From Bradyrhizobium sp. 141 (GTDB lineage Bacteria > Pseudomonadota > Alphaproteobacteria > Rhizobiales > Xanthobacteraceae), in contig NZ_JADPKR010000026.1 in NCBI RefSeq assembly GCF_023074055.1, positions 62,001 to 126,000 of the forward strand: a stretch of 64,000 bases of DNA. Reading direction: 5' to 3'. A model generated the notes under the pieces. The model ran no database searches. It was not told the origin of the DNA and worked only from the letters and a program-made list of their open reading frames with translations. The position numbers and the translations under genes were made by a program. Each line of letters opens with the position of its first letter. Position 1 is the first letter of the stretch. Below, piece after piece: positions 49,697-64,000 of the stretch.

Positions 49697-50965
49697 ATGA
49701 AAAATCTGTTCTACGTCCGCCATACCTGCCGCCTCTGTCATTCGGACAAGCAAGAGCTGGTCGTCCCGATGGCAGGCATGCCCATCGGAACGCCGAACTT
49801 CCAGGTCCCGGACGCCAGCGTCGACGATCCGGTGTTCCGGGCCGCGGTGCCGATGGCGCTGCATCTGTGCAGGGATTGCGGCCATCTCCAGATTCTCCAT
49901 GTCGGCAATCCGGAGATCCAGTACCGCAACTACGTCTACACCACCTCGCTCTCGCTCGGCCTGCGGGAGCACTTCGCGGGCTATGCCAACGACGTCGTCA
50001 GCCGCTTCGCCATCGCGCCGGGCTCGCTGGTCGTCGAGCTCGGAAGCAACGACGGATCGTTGCTCGGGTTCTTCAAAGAGCGCGGTATGCGGGTGCTGGG
50101 TGTCGATCCCGCCGTCGACATCGCGCGGCGCGCGACGGAAGCGGGGATCGAGACCATCGGCGATTTCTTCACCGATGCCATCGGTCACCGCATCCTGCAG
50201 AGCCACGGTGCGGCGAGCGTTGTGATCGCCAACAACATGATCGCCAATGTCGACAATCTCGATCCGCTGGTGATTGGGGTTCGCGACGTGCTTGCGCCGG
50301 ACGGGTTGTTCGTCTTCGAAACGCAATACGGCGTCGACGTCACCGAGAAGAACCTGCTCGACACCGTCTATCACGAGCATCTGTCGTATTTTAACATCAA
50401 GCCGCTGATCCGTTTCTTTGCCCGGCTCGGCATGGAGCTGATCGACGTCCAGCACATCTGGACCAAGGGTGGCTCGATCCGCGTGACCGTGCAGCGTGCC
50501 GGTGGCGCCAAGAAACCGTCGGCCGAGGTCGCTCGCTTCGTTGCCGAGGAAGAACGGCTCGGCGTCGATCAGCCGGCCTATTATGCGCCCTACGTGAAGA
50601 GGATCGCCGCTATCCGCGACGAGCTGGTCGCGATGGCTGATGCCGCCCATGCGCGCGGGCAACTCGTTGCCGGCTACGGCGTCTCGGTCGGCACCACGAC
50701 CCTGCTGCCGCAGTTCGGCCTGGAGAACAAGATCGACTTCCTGGTGGACGACGACCCCAAGAAGGGGAGCGTGATGGCCGGCCCGGGCTATGACATCCCG
50801 ATCCTGCCGCCTGCCGCCCTCTACGAGCGCAAGCCGGCATTCGTCGTCGTCTTCGCCTGGCGTTATGTCGACCCGATCCGGGCCAAGCACGCCCGCTATT
50901 TCGCCGAAGGCGGAAAGTTCGTGGTGCCGCTGCCGGGCACTTCGATGGTCGACCGGGCCGACTGA
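49697..50965 (+). CDS. Sugar C-methyltransferase with zinc N-terminus (2)
   Basis: 422 residues with zinc cysteines in C-R-L-C-H...C-R-D-C-G-H, a SAM domain with V-V-E-L-G-S-N-D-G-S-L-L and H-E-H-L-S-Y-F, and a C-terminal domain with G-Y-G-V-S-V-G-T-T-T. The layout is that of NDP-sugar C-methyltransferases and is the counterpart of the gene at 31146. The ATG at 49697 has no good ribosome-binding site. It is the last gene of the carbohydrate block; secE begins 372 bases later. Confidence 0.82.
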   Translation: MKNLFYVRHTCRLCHSDKQELVVPMAGMPIGTPNFQVPDASVDDPVFRAAVPMALHLCRDCGHLQILHVGNPEIQYRNYVYTTSLSLGLREHFAGYANDVVSRFAIAPGSLVVELGSNDGSLLGFFKERGMRVLGVDPAVDIARRATEAGIETIGDFFTDAIGHRILQSHGAASVVIANNMIANVDNLDPLVIGVRDVLAPDGLFVFETQYGVDVTEKNLLDTVYHEHLSYFNIKPLIRFFARLGMELIDVQHIWTKGGSIRVTVQRAGGAKKPSAEVARFVAEEERLGVDQPAYYAPYVKRIAAIRDELVAMADAAHARGQLVAGYGVSVGTTTLLPQFGLENKIDFLVDDDPKKGSVMAGPGYDIPILPPAALYERKPAFVVVFAWRYVDPIRAKHARYFAEGGKFVVPLPGTSMVDRAD

Positions 50966-51337
50966 GCGCGCGAGGGCGCCGAAGAGGCGCGAGCGCTCAA
51001 GTGGAGCGTTCTGAAGGAACCGGCTGGAGCTGCGGTCAGGCCTTTGCGAGGGTGGGGCAGATAAGCTCTTGATTCGCCTGGGCTCTGCTTTACCGCCCGG
51101 GAAGGGCGGCTCGTCGAGGCTATCCCCCTATATCTTGACCTTTGGTCCCATCCGCAGTAGATACCCCGCACTCGCAGCCGGCCCGTTAGACGCGGATCTC
51201 CGGCGCGGCTTTGAAATCCCCGAACAATCGAGCCCGGTTTCCGGCTCATCCTTCGAGACAGAGGGCTGGGCCAACGGCGGCTGTTCGGATCCCTGAAATT
51301 CATTCGCGTCTGTCGACGGACGTTGGACATCAAAACG
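50966..51337. other. Leader region of the secE-nusG operon
   Basis: This 372-base gap separates the carbohydrate block from secE. It includes the promoter candidate at 51135-51163. No tRNA or repeat is present, although a tRNA-Trp gene is common at this site in related genomes. Confidence 0.45.
51135..51163 (+). promoter_or_regulatory. Predicted sigma-70 promoter of secE-nusG
   Basis: TTGACC at 51135-51140 and TAGATA at 51158-51163 are separated by 17 bases. Transcription from near 51170 would give a leader of about 170 bases before secE. The -35 is one mismatch from consensus, the -10 weaker. Confidence 0.5.
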
Positions 51338-51529
51338 ATGGCAGTCAGCCCGTTCAAGTTCTTGCAGGAAGTGCGCTCGGAGACGGCCAAGGTCACCTGG
51401 CCGACCCGCCGCGAGACCACGATCACCACCATCATGGTGTTCGTCATGGTCGCCGTGGCCTCGATCTTCTTCTTCGCCGCCGACCAGATCATCCGGGTCC
51501 TCATCACCTTCCTTCTGGGCATTCACTGA
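51338..51529 (+). CDS. secE: Preprotein translocase subunit SecE
   Basis: 63 residues from the ATG at 51338. The amphipathic helix F-L-Q-E-V-R-S-E-T-A-K-V-T-W-P-T-R-R is the defining SecE motif, and one membrane helix follows. This is the short, single-helix form usual in alphaproteobacteria. SecE binds SecY in the inner-membrane translocon. Its stop codon overlaps the first base of nusG, so they are translated together. Confidence 0.95.
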   Translation: MAVSPFKFLQEVRSETAKVTWPTRRETTITTIMVFVMVAVASIFFFAADQIIRVLITFLLGIH

Positions 51530-52083
51530 TGGCAACAGCAACCGCTCAACTGTCTGACAAGCGCTGGTACATCGTCCACGCCTATTCGAACTTCGAGAAG
51601 AAGGTCGCCGAATCGATCCGCGAGCAGGCCAAGCAGCGCGGGCTCGAGGAGCTGTTCGAGCTGGTGCTGGTGCCGACCGAGAAGGTCACGGAAGTGCGCC
51701 GCGGCCGCAAGATCGACGCCGAGCGCAAGTTCTTCCCGGGCTATGTGCTGGTGAAGATGAAGCTGACCGACGAAGCGTTTCATCTGATCAAGAACACGCC
51801 GAAGGTCACCGGCTTCCTCGGCGCCGAAAACAAGCCGATGCCGATCTCGGAGGCCGAAGCCATGCGCATCCTGCACCAGGTGCAGGAGGGCGTGGAACGG
51901 CCGAAGGCGTCGGTGTCGTTCGAGATCGGCGAGAACGTGCGCGTGGCCGATGGCCCGTTCGCCTCGTTCTCGGGTGTCGTCGAGGAAATCGACGAGGCGC
52001 GCTCGCGCGTGAAGGTCGCGGTGTCGATCTTCGGCCGCGCCACGCCGGTCGAACTGGAATTCGGTCAGGTCGAGAAGGTCTGA
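51529..52083 (+). CDS. nusG: Transcription termination/antitermination factor NusG
   Basis: 184 residues. The NGN domain begins W-Y-I-V-H-A-Y-S-N-F-E-K-K-V and contains F-P-G-Y-V-L-V-K-M; the C-terminal KOW domain holds V-A-D-G-P-F-A-S-F-S-G-V-V-E-E. NusG links RNA polymerase to Rho and to ribosomes. The start overlaps the secE stop by one base. The gap of 132 bases before rplK may carry regulatory RNA, but I see only a short hairpin there. Confidence 0.97.
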   Translation: MATATAQLSDKRWYIVHAYSNFEKKVAESIREQAKQRGLEELFELVLVPTEKVTEVRRGRKIDAERKFFPGYVLVKMKLTDEAFHLIKNTPKVTGFLGAENKPMPISEAEAMRILHQVQEGVERPKASVSFEIGENVRVADGPFASFSGVVEEIDEARSRVKVAVSIFGRATPVELEFGQVEKV

Positions 52084-52215
52084 TCGGGAACGCGTGAGGC
52101 TTCGGTCTCGCGCAGCAAGAGGCCGTGGGAGGACGAGGGCGGTTGCCAGCCGCCTGTTGATCCCGACCACGAACCTGAAACCGCCGGCGACATGCCGGCA
52201 CAACAGGAGTGATAC

Positions 52216-52644
52216 ATGGCAAAGAAAGTGACCGGATACCTGAAGCTTCAGGTCCCGGCCGGTGCGGCGAATCCTTCGCCCCCGATCGGTCCCGCGCTTG
52301 GTCAGCGCGGTCTCAACATCATGGAGTTCTGCAAGGCGTTCAACGCCCAGACCCAGAAGGAAGAGAAGAACACCCCGATTCCGGTGGTGATCACGATCTA
52401 CGCCGATCGTTCGTTCACCTTCGAGATGAAGACGCCCCCGATGTCGTTCTTCCTCAAGCAGGCCGCCAAGATCCAGTCCGGCTCGAAGGCACCGGGCCGC
52501 GACAAGGCCGGCGCGGTGACCAAGGCGCAGGTGCGCGAGATCGCCGAGAAGAAGATGAAGGATCTGAATTGCGACTCGATCGAATCGGCCATGAAGATGG
52601 TCGAGGGCTCTGCCCGTTCGATGGGTCTGGAAGTGGCGGGGTAA
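52216..52644 (+). CDS. rplK: 50S ribosomal protein L11
   Basis: 142 residues, the normal length. Proline-rich N-terminal domain with [16 protein letters not shown] and C-terminal rRNA-binding domain with T-K-A-Q-V-R-E-I-A. It forms the base of the L7/L12 stalk and the target of RelA sensing and thiostrepton. The ribosome-binding site A-C-A-G-G-A-G precedes the ATG, and rplA follows six bases after the stop. Confidence 0.97.
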   Translation: MAKKVTGYLKLQVPAGAANPSPPIGPALGQRGLNIMEFCKAFNAQTQKEEKNTPIPVVITIYADRSFTFEMKTPPMSFFLKQAAKIQSGSKAPGRDKAGAVTKAQVREIAEKKMKDLNCDSIESAMKMVEGSARSMGLEVAG

Positions 52645-52650
52645 GCGGTC

Positions 52651-53343
52651 ATGGCAATCGGAAAGCGTTTGAACAAAGCCCGCGAAGGTGTTGACCGCGA
52701 AAAGCTTTATCCGCTCGCGGACGCCATCAAGATGGTCAAGGAACGCGCGAAAGCGAAGTTCGACGAGACCATCGAGGTCGCGATCAATCTCGGCGTCGAT
52801 CCGCGTCACGCCGACCAGATGGTCCGTGGTGTCGTGACCCTGCCGAACGGCACCGGCCGTACGCTCCGCGTCGGCGTGTTCGCCCGCGGCGCCAAGGCTG
52901 ATGAGGCCAAGGCTGCGGGTGCTGACGTCGTCGGCGCCGAAGATCTGGTCGAGAAGGTGCAGAACGGTTCGATCGATTTCGACCGCTGCATCGCCACCCC
53001 CGACATGATGCCGCTGGTCGGCCGTCTCGGTAAGGTGCTCGGCCCGCGCGGCCTGATGCCGAACCCGAAGATCGGCACCGTGACCATGGACGTCACCGGT
53101 GCGGTGAAGGGTGCCAAGGGCGGCTCGGTCGAGTTCCGTGTCGAGAAGGCCGGCATCCTGCAGGCCGGCGTCGGCAAGGCCTCGTTCTCCGAGGAGAAGC
53201 TGGTCGAGAACATCAAGGCTCTGGCCGATGCTGTCTCCAAGGCCAAGCCGGCCGGTTCCAAGGGCACCTACATCCAGCGCGTTGCGGTGTCCTCGACGAT
53301 GGGCCCGGGCGTGAAGGTCGAGCCGGGCACCATCCTCGGCTAA
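52651..53343 (+). CDS. rplA: 50S ribosomal protein L1
   Basis: 230 residues. The signature [17 protein letters not shown] and the closing G-P-G-V-K-V-E-P are present. L1 binds the 23S rRNA L1 stalk and in many bacteria also represses its own rplKA message. A strong hairpin lies 20 bases after the stop, so most transcription may end here before the inserted dehydrogenase gene. Confidence 0.97.
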   Translation: MAIGKRLNKAREGVDREKLYPLADAIKMVKERAKAKFDETIEVAINLGVDPRHADQMVRGVVTLPNGTGRTLRVGVFARGAKADEAKAAGADVVGAEDLVEKVQNGSIDFDRCIATPDMMPLVGRLGKVLGPRGLMPNPKIGTVTMDVTGAVKGAKGGSVEFRVEKAGILQAGVGKASFSEEKLVENIKALADAVSKAKPAGSKGTYIQRVAVSSTMGPGVKVEPGTILG

Positions 53344-53363
53344 GTCTGGAAATTGCATGAGGC

Positions 53364-53397
53364 GAGGGGCGGAATTGGGCAACCGATTCCGCCCCTC
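53364..53397 (+). terminator. Hairpin terminator after rplA
   Basis: A 12-base perfect stem (GAGGGGCGGAAT with its complement) around a ten-base loop, followed by G-T-C-G-T-T-T. The T run is broken, so termination may be partial. It separates rplKA from the genes further on. Confidence 0.6.
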
Positions 53398-53432
53398 GTC
53401 GTTTGTGAAGGCGTTCACCGGGAACAAGAACA

Positions 53433-54386
53433 ATGGCTGACAAGGTCCTGATCTATTCACGCTTTCCCAAGTCGATGATGGCGCGGTTCGCCGAGCGGTT
53501 CGAATTGCTCGACACCGGCGGCAGGCCCGCGGGGGAGGTGTTTTCGGCCGACGAACTCGGCGGCGTCCGCGCGATGCTGACGGCGGGCGGCACGCCGCTC
53601 GGTGCGGAGGCGATGGATCTGTTTCCAAAACTCGGCGCCATCGTCTGCTACGGCACCGGCTATGACGGTGTCGACCTGGAGGCGGCAGCCAGCCGCAATA
53701 TCGCGGTCGCCCACAGTCCCGGCGCCAATGCGGCCTCGGTCGCCGATATCGCGATGACCCTGATGCTGGCGACGACGCGGCGGATCCTGGTTGCCGACCA
53801 ATATGTCCGCAGTGGCGATTGGGCGGCCTCGAAACAGTCGCCGATGATGCGCCCGCAGGCCGGCATGCCCGGCCGCCACATCGGCGTCTACGGCATGGGC
53901 GAGATCGGCCGCAAGATCGCGGCGCGCTGCGCCGCCTTCGAGAGCGAGGTCGGCTATTTCAGCCGCAGCAAATACGATCTGCCCTATCAATACTTCCCGA
54001 CGCTGGAGGCCCTGGCCGATTGGTGCAGCGTGCTGATGATCGCGGTCCGGGCAGGGGCCGAGACCCAGCATGTCGTCAATGCGGATATCCTGAGGCGTCT
54101 CGGCGCAGACGGCTACGTCGTCAACATCTCCCGCGGTTCGGTGATCGACGAGAAGGCCCTGGTCGCGGCCCTCAGCGACAAGACCATCGCCGGCGCCGGC
54201 CTCGACGTCTACGAGAAGGAACCGCACGCGCCCGATGCGCTGACCGTGCTGCCGAACGTGGTGTTCGCCCCGCATATCGGCGGTCACACCCTCGAATCGC
54301 ACGTCGCCATGCAAGCCTGCGTGCTGGCGAATCTGACCGCGTTCTTCGAAGGCAAGCCGCTGCCCCACGCGGTCAAATCGGCCTGA
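53433..54386 (+). CDS. D-isomer-specific 2-hydroxyacid dehydrogenase
   Basis: 317 residues. The NAD-binding G-M-G-E-I-G-R-K motif lies near 153-160. The catalytic triad is Arg in N-I-S-R-G-S, Glu in V-Y-E-K-E-P and His in A-P-H-I-G-G-H-T. The sequence resembles glyoxylate/hydroxypyruvate reductases (GHRA/GhrB-like). It interrupts the normally contiguous rplA-rplJ order and sits between a terminator and a new promoter/leader. It may therefore depend on read-through from rplA. Substrate uncertain. Confidence 0.85.
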   Translation: MADKVLIYSRFPKSMMARFAERFELLDTGGRPAGEVFSADELGGVRAMLTAGGTPLGAEAMDLFPKLGAIVCYGTGYDGVDLEAAASRNIAVAHSPGANAASVADIAMTLMLATTRRILVADQYVRSGDWAASKQSPMMRPQAGMPGRHIGVYGMGEIGRKIAARCAAFESEVGYFSRSKYDLPYQYFPTLEALADWCSVLMIAVRAGAETQHVVNADILRRLGADGYVVNISRGSVIDEKALVAALSDKTIAGAGLDVYEKEPHAPDALTVLPNVVFAPHIGGHTLESHVAMQACVLANLTAFFEGKPLPHAVKSA

Positions 54387-54452
54387 ATCGGTCCTTATCG
54401 GCCCGGGTCAAGCGCCCGCGGCAACAGATTGGAACTGGTGTGAATTTTGCTC

Positions 54453-54481
54453 TTGGCAAGCAGGCAGAGAGCGGTTAAAGA
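54453..54481 (+). promoter_or_regulatory. Predicted promoter of rplJL-rpoBC
   Basis: TTGGCA (54453-54458) and TAAAGA (54476-54481) lie 17 bases apart, about 490 bases before rplJ. A separate promoter is expected here because rplKA ends with a hairpin and the dehydrogenase gene intervenes. Confidence 0.45.
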
Positions 54482-54736
54482 ACCGCTTCCGGACGTGCCG
54501 GCCTCGGCTGGCGCGTTCGTGCACGCATTCAGAAAACCCGACACGATAGGAGATCATTCCTTTTCAGGACGTCCGTGAGGATTTGCCCGAAAAGGAAGGA
54601 AAACCCGTCGGTTGGTGGAATGCGGGCAGAGGTCGGGCGGTTCGCCGGCTGACCTTGTCCTGTCCAAGACTGCAGGCGCCTGCGAGGAATCTCGGTTTCT
54701 CAACGGCTTAATCGCATGGCCTGCATAGACGGGTGA

Positions 54737-54791
54737 AGACCGGATTTCACTTCGCGTCCAGCTTTAAGGGCTGGTTTCGCGAAACGGGTCT
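54737..54791 (+). ncRNA. Ribosomal L10 leader RNA (autoregulatory)
   Basis: A three-part stem: AGACC/GGTCT at the base, TTCGCG/CGCGAA in the middle and CCAGC/GCTGG at the tip, with asymmetric internal loops and a seven-base terminal loop. In other bacteria the leader before rplJ folds this way and is bound by L10-(L12)4 to repress translation. The position, about 180 bases before rplJ, agrees. Identification rests on structure and position, not on a covariance search. Confidence 0.65.
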
Positions 54792-54970
54792 GGTTCGGAC
54801 CTCGACACGCCGTGGGCCCAGGGGCTCCCGGAGGGCAGGCTTTGAATCGTCGTGTCGCCCGGCGCGTGTCCGATGGGTTTTGGCCCGGAGGTTCAGGTTT
54901 TGGGTGGGACGATGGGTGCAACCCGGCGGTCCCGCTTCTCGCGATGACCGCCAACCGGAAAGAGCTTGCT

Positions 54971-55489
54971 GTGGAACGAGCGGCAAAAAAGGAAGCGGTC
55001 GAACAGCTCAACGGGGTCTTCAAGACCACGAGCGTCGCGGTCGTTGCCCAATATTCCGGCCTGACCGTTGCCCAGATGCAGAAGCTGCGCATGCAGATGA
55101 AGCAGGCTGGCGCCTCGGTGAAGGTCTCGAAGAACCGTCTCGCCAAAATTGCTCTTGAAGGCACTGACGTCGTTGCCATCGGTCCCATGCTGAAGGGACC
55201 GACCGTGATCGCTACTTCGAACGATCCGGTTGCGGCGCCAAAGGTCGCCGTCGAATTCGCCAAGGCGAACGAAAAGTTCGTCATCGTCGGCGGTTCGATG
55301 GGGAAGACCGTCCTGAATGTCGACGGCGTGAAGGCGCTTGCCTCGCTGCCGTCGCTTGATGAACTGCGCGCCAAGATCGTCGGCCTGCTTGTGGCCCCGG
55401 CGACCAAGATCGCTCAGCTCACCAATGCGCCCGCGGGCAAGCTCGCGCGCGTCATCCAGGCTCATGCCTCAAAGGGCGAAGCGGCCTGA
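54971..55489 (+). CDS. rplJ: 50S ribosomal protein L10
   Basis: 172 residues from the GTG at 54971 ([10 protein letters not shown]), the start used for rhizobial L10 and preceded by G-G-A-A-A-G-A-G. The sequence shows [18 protein letters not shown] and the C-terminal L12-binding helix. L10 anchors the L7/L12 dimers on the ribosome stalk. An in-frame ATG at 54944 is an alternative. rplL follows by 54 bases. Confidence 0.95.
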   Translation: MERAAKKEAVEQLNGVFKTTSVAVVAQYSGLTVAQMQKLRMQMKQAGASVKVSKNRLAKIALEGTDVVAIGPMLKGPTVIATSNDPVAAPKVAVEFAKANEKFVIVGGSMGKTVLNVDGVKALASLPSLDELRAKIVGLLVAPATKIAQLTNAPAGKLARVIQAHASKGEAA

Positions 55490-55543
55490 CGCCCTTCGCA
55501 AAACTCAAACCCGAACCAGACTTACACCTAAGGAAACTGAACA

Positions 55544-55921
55544 ATGGCTGACTTGCAGAAGATCGTTGACGACCTCTCGAGCCTCACCGTGCTCGAAGCT
55601 GCTGAACTGGCGAAGCTCCTCGAAGAAAAGTGGGGCGTTTCGGCTGCCGCGGCTGTCGCCGTGGCCGGCCCGGCTGGTGGTGGCGCTGCCGCCGCTCCGG
55701 CGGAAGAGAAGACCGAGTTCACGGTCGTTCTCGCCGGCGCCGGCGACAAGAAGATCGAGGTCATCAAGGAAGTCCGCGCCATCACCGGCCTGGGCCTGAA
55801 GGAAGCAAAGGACCTCGTCGAGGGCGCGCCGAAGCCTGTCAAGGAAGGCGTGAACAAGGACGAAGCCGACAAGATCAAGGCCCAGCTCGAGAAGGCTGGC
55901 GCGAAGGTCGAGCTCAAGTAA
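55544..55921 (+). CDS. rplL: 50S ribosomal protein L7/L12
   Basis: 125 residues. N-terminal dimerisation part ([20 protein letters not shown]), an alanine-rich hinge and the globular C-terminal domain with K-I-E-V-I-K-E-V-R and G-L-G-L-K-E-A-K. Acidic and of standard length. It recruits translation factors. A strong hairpin follows 17 bases after the stop. Confidence 0.97.
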   Translation: MADLQKIVDDLSSLTVLEAAELAKLLEEKWGVSAAAAVAVAGPAGGGAAAAPAEEKTEFTVVLAGAGDKKIEVIKEVRAITGLGLKEAKDLVEGAPKPVKEGVNKDEADKIKAQLEKAGAKVELK

Positions 55922-55938
55922 GCAACGCTTGCTGGCGA

Positions 55939-55971
55939 GATCCCGGGCGAGCGTCAGCGAAGCCCGGGATC
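55939..55971 (+). terminator. Attenuator hairpin between rplL and rpoB
   Basis: A perfect ten-base stem (GATCCCGGGC with its complement) around a 13-base loop, followed by T-T-G-G-C-T-T. Partial termination at this position adjusts the ratio of L12 to RNA polymerase in other bacteria. Confidence 0.6.
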
Positions 55972-56406
55972 TTGGCTTGCCCCTCAACAAGGGGTGTGCC
56001 GGATGCAAAAGGCGTGCGACGGAACGTTCCGACGCGGGCCGAACACGAAAAAGTGTGGGGATTTGCGGGTTTCACCCTCGAATCTGCACTATTGTCGCCC
56101 CATATCGGTTCGGCAGCACGAAAGCGCGGTGGGCAGGGATGTCGGATTTCCCTGTAAGCCGTTGGGAGAGCAGGCTATTTCGGGCTTTTGCAGTCCGTGA
56201 AGACAATCGTTGTGACGGGCGGGCGCGCACCAGCGCCCCGCGCGTCGTTTTGCGTTTTGAAGGTCTGAAGAACAGATTCAGGACATTCTCGCCTGAAACT
56301 GAGTCTCCGGTCCCCAAAACGGGTTCGAAAAATTCAACCCGGGGAGCGGTGGCAGCCGCGTCTCGGACGGCGCGCCCGGAGCGGGCGACGAAAATGAGAG
56401 GCCACC
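55972..56406 (+). other. Untranslated region before rpoB
   Basis: 435 bases without a supportable gene. It holds a CCCCT/AGGGG hairpin (about 55981-55994) and a 12-base palindrome C-G-G-A-A-C-G-T-T-C-C-G at 56020-56031. I cannot pick a convincing extra promoter. Confidence 0.4.
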
Positions 56407-60525
<4,119 letters not shown>

Positions 60526-60653
60526 TCGACCTGTTCATGCCCGGCCTTCCCGGCCGGGCACCGGCGCCCCGCCCGAGGCCTTGAGGGCAGGGCGCCCCGC
60601 TAAGTGATTTTCGAATTTGCGGCCGGAGGCGACCGGCACGCGAGGAGAAGACG
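60526..60653 (+). other. rpoB-rpoC spacer with hairpins
   Basis: 128 bases. GCCCGGCC/GGCCGGGC forms a tight hairpin near 60540-60557, and a second pairs GGCGCCCCGCCC with GGGCAGGGCGCC further on. No T run follows, so these are probably processing or stability elements rather than terminators. Confidence 0.4.

Positions 60654-64000
<3,347 letters not shown>

Larger units (their letters stand above)
54387..54970 (+). other. Promoter and leader region of rplJL
   Basis: 584 bases with no supported gene. It contains the promoter candidate at 54453-54481 and the L10-leader structure at 54737-54791. Long frames here are shadow; the one entering rplJ from 54812 is untranslated leader. Confidence 0.5.

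Overview
The window is a high-GC alphaproteobacterial chromosome segment that most resembles Bradyrhizobium (Nitrobacteraceae). The evidence is the codon use, the ribosomal protein and RNA polymerase sequences, the abundant rhizobial palindromic repeats, and the mix of acyl-CoA, CoA-transferase and MHS/MFS transporter genes. The genus call is recognition by eye, not a database result.

Layout. (1) 0-3.5 kb: a periplasmic binding protein divergent from a hybrid sensor kinase. (2) 3.5-5.3 kb: a very small transcription unit (promoter, perfect Shine-Dalgarno, 14-codon ORF, terminator) on the minus strand, a tRNA-Gly(TCC), then a lower-GC patch with a HEPN-like gene and orphan ORFs. (3) 5.3-17.2 kb: metabolic genes, comprising a DUF2231 protein with a PQQ-type sugar dehydrogenase, an MHS transporter with a beta-keto acid cleavage enzyme, an MFS carrier, a CoA-transferase, a RidA protein, and a TetR / acyl-CoA dehydrogenase / phosphotransferase set. 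(4) 17.2-22.9 kb: a repeat-rich stretch with seven copies of one REP-like palindrome. One inverted pair brackets a GIY-YIG nuclease gene. Three other palindromic families and argE, two SDRs, a histidine phosphatase and a serine hydrolase lie in or next to it. (5) 25-51 kb: tRNA-Trp, then about 26 kb of surface-carbohydrate genes. (6) 51.3-64 kb: secE-nusG-rplK-rplA-[2-hydroxyacid dehydrogenase]-rplJ-rplL-rpoB-rpoC, with rpoC running off the right edge.

How the genes fit together. The carbohydrate block is mostly one long leftward series (47.8 down to 28.9 kb) with many start/stop overlaps. It holds two nucleotide-sugar epimerases, a heptose-kinase/nucleotidyltransferase fusion with its domains in the reverse of HldE order, a HAD phosphatase, a kinase-like protein, a transketolase split into two subunits, twin DegT-type aminotransferases, a 2OG-Fe(II) oxygenase with its 'sporadic carbohydrate cluster' partner, a WbuC-type cupin, methyltransferases, a Gfo/Idh oxidoreductase and polytopic membrane proteins. 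A GmhA-like isomerase, a second UPF0104-type membrane protein and a second C-methyltransferase read rightward from 47.97 kb. Together they suggest synthesis of an unusual, possibly chain-extended and aminated heptose-type sugar for a surface glycan. In many alphaproteobacteria tRNA-Trp lies directly before secE, so this block looks inserted between them (inference).

The items most worth following up are the 14-codon unit, the REP-bracketed GIY-YIG nuclease, the domain-swapped HldE-like fusion with split transketolase and sporadic-cluster genes, and the split ACAD10/11-like pair with PsrA-like boxes.
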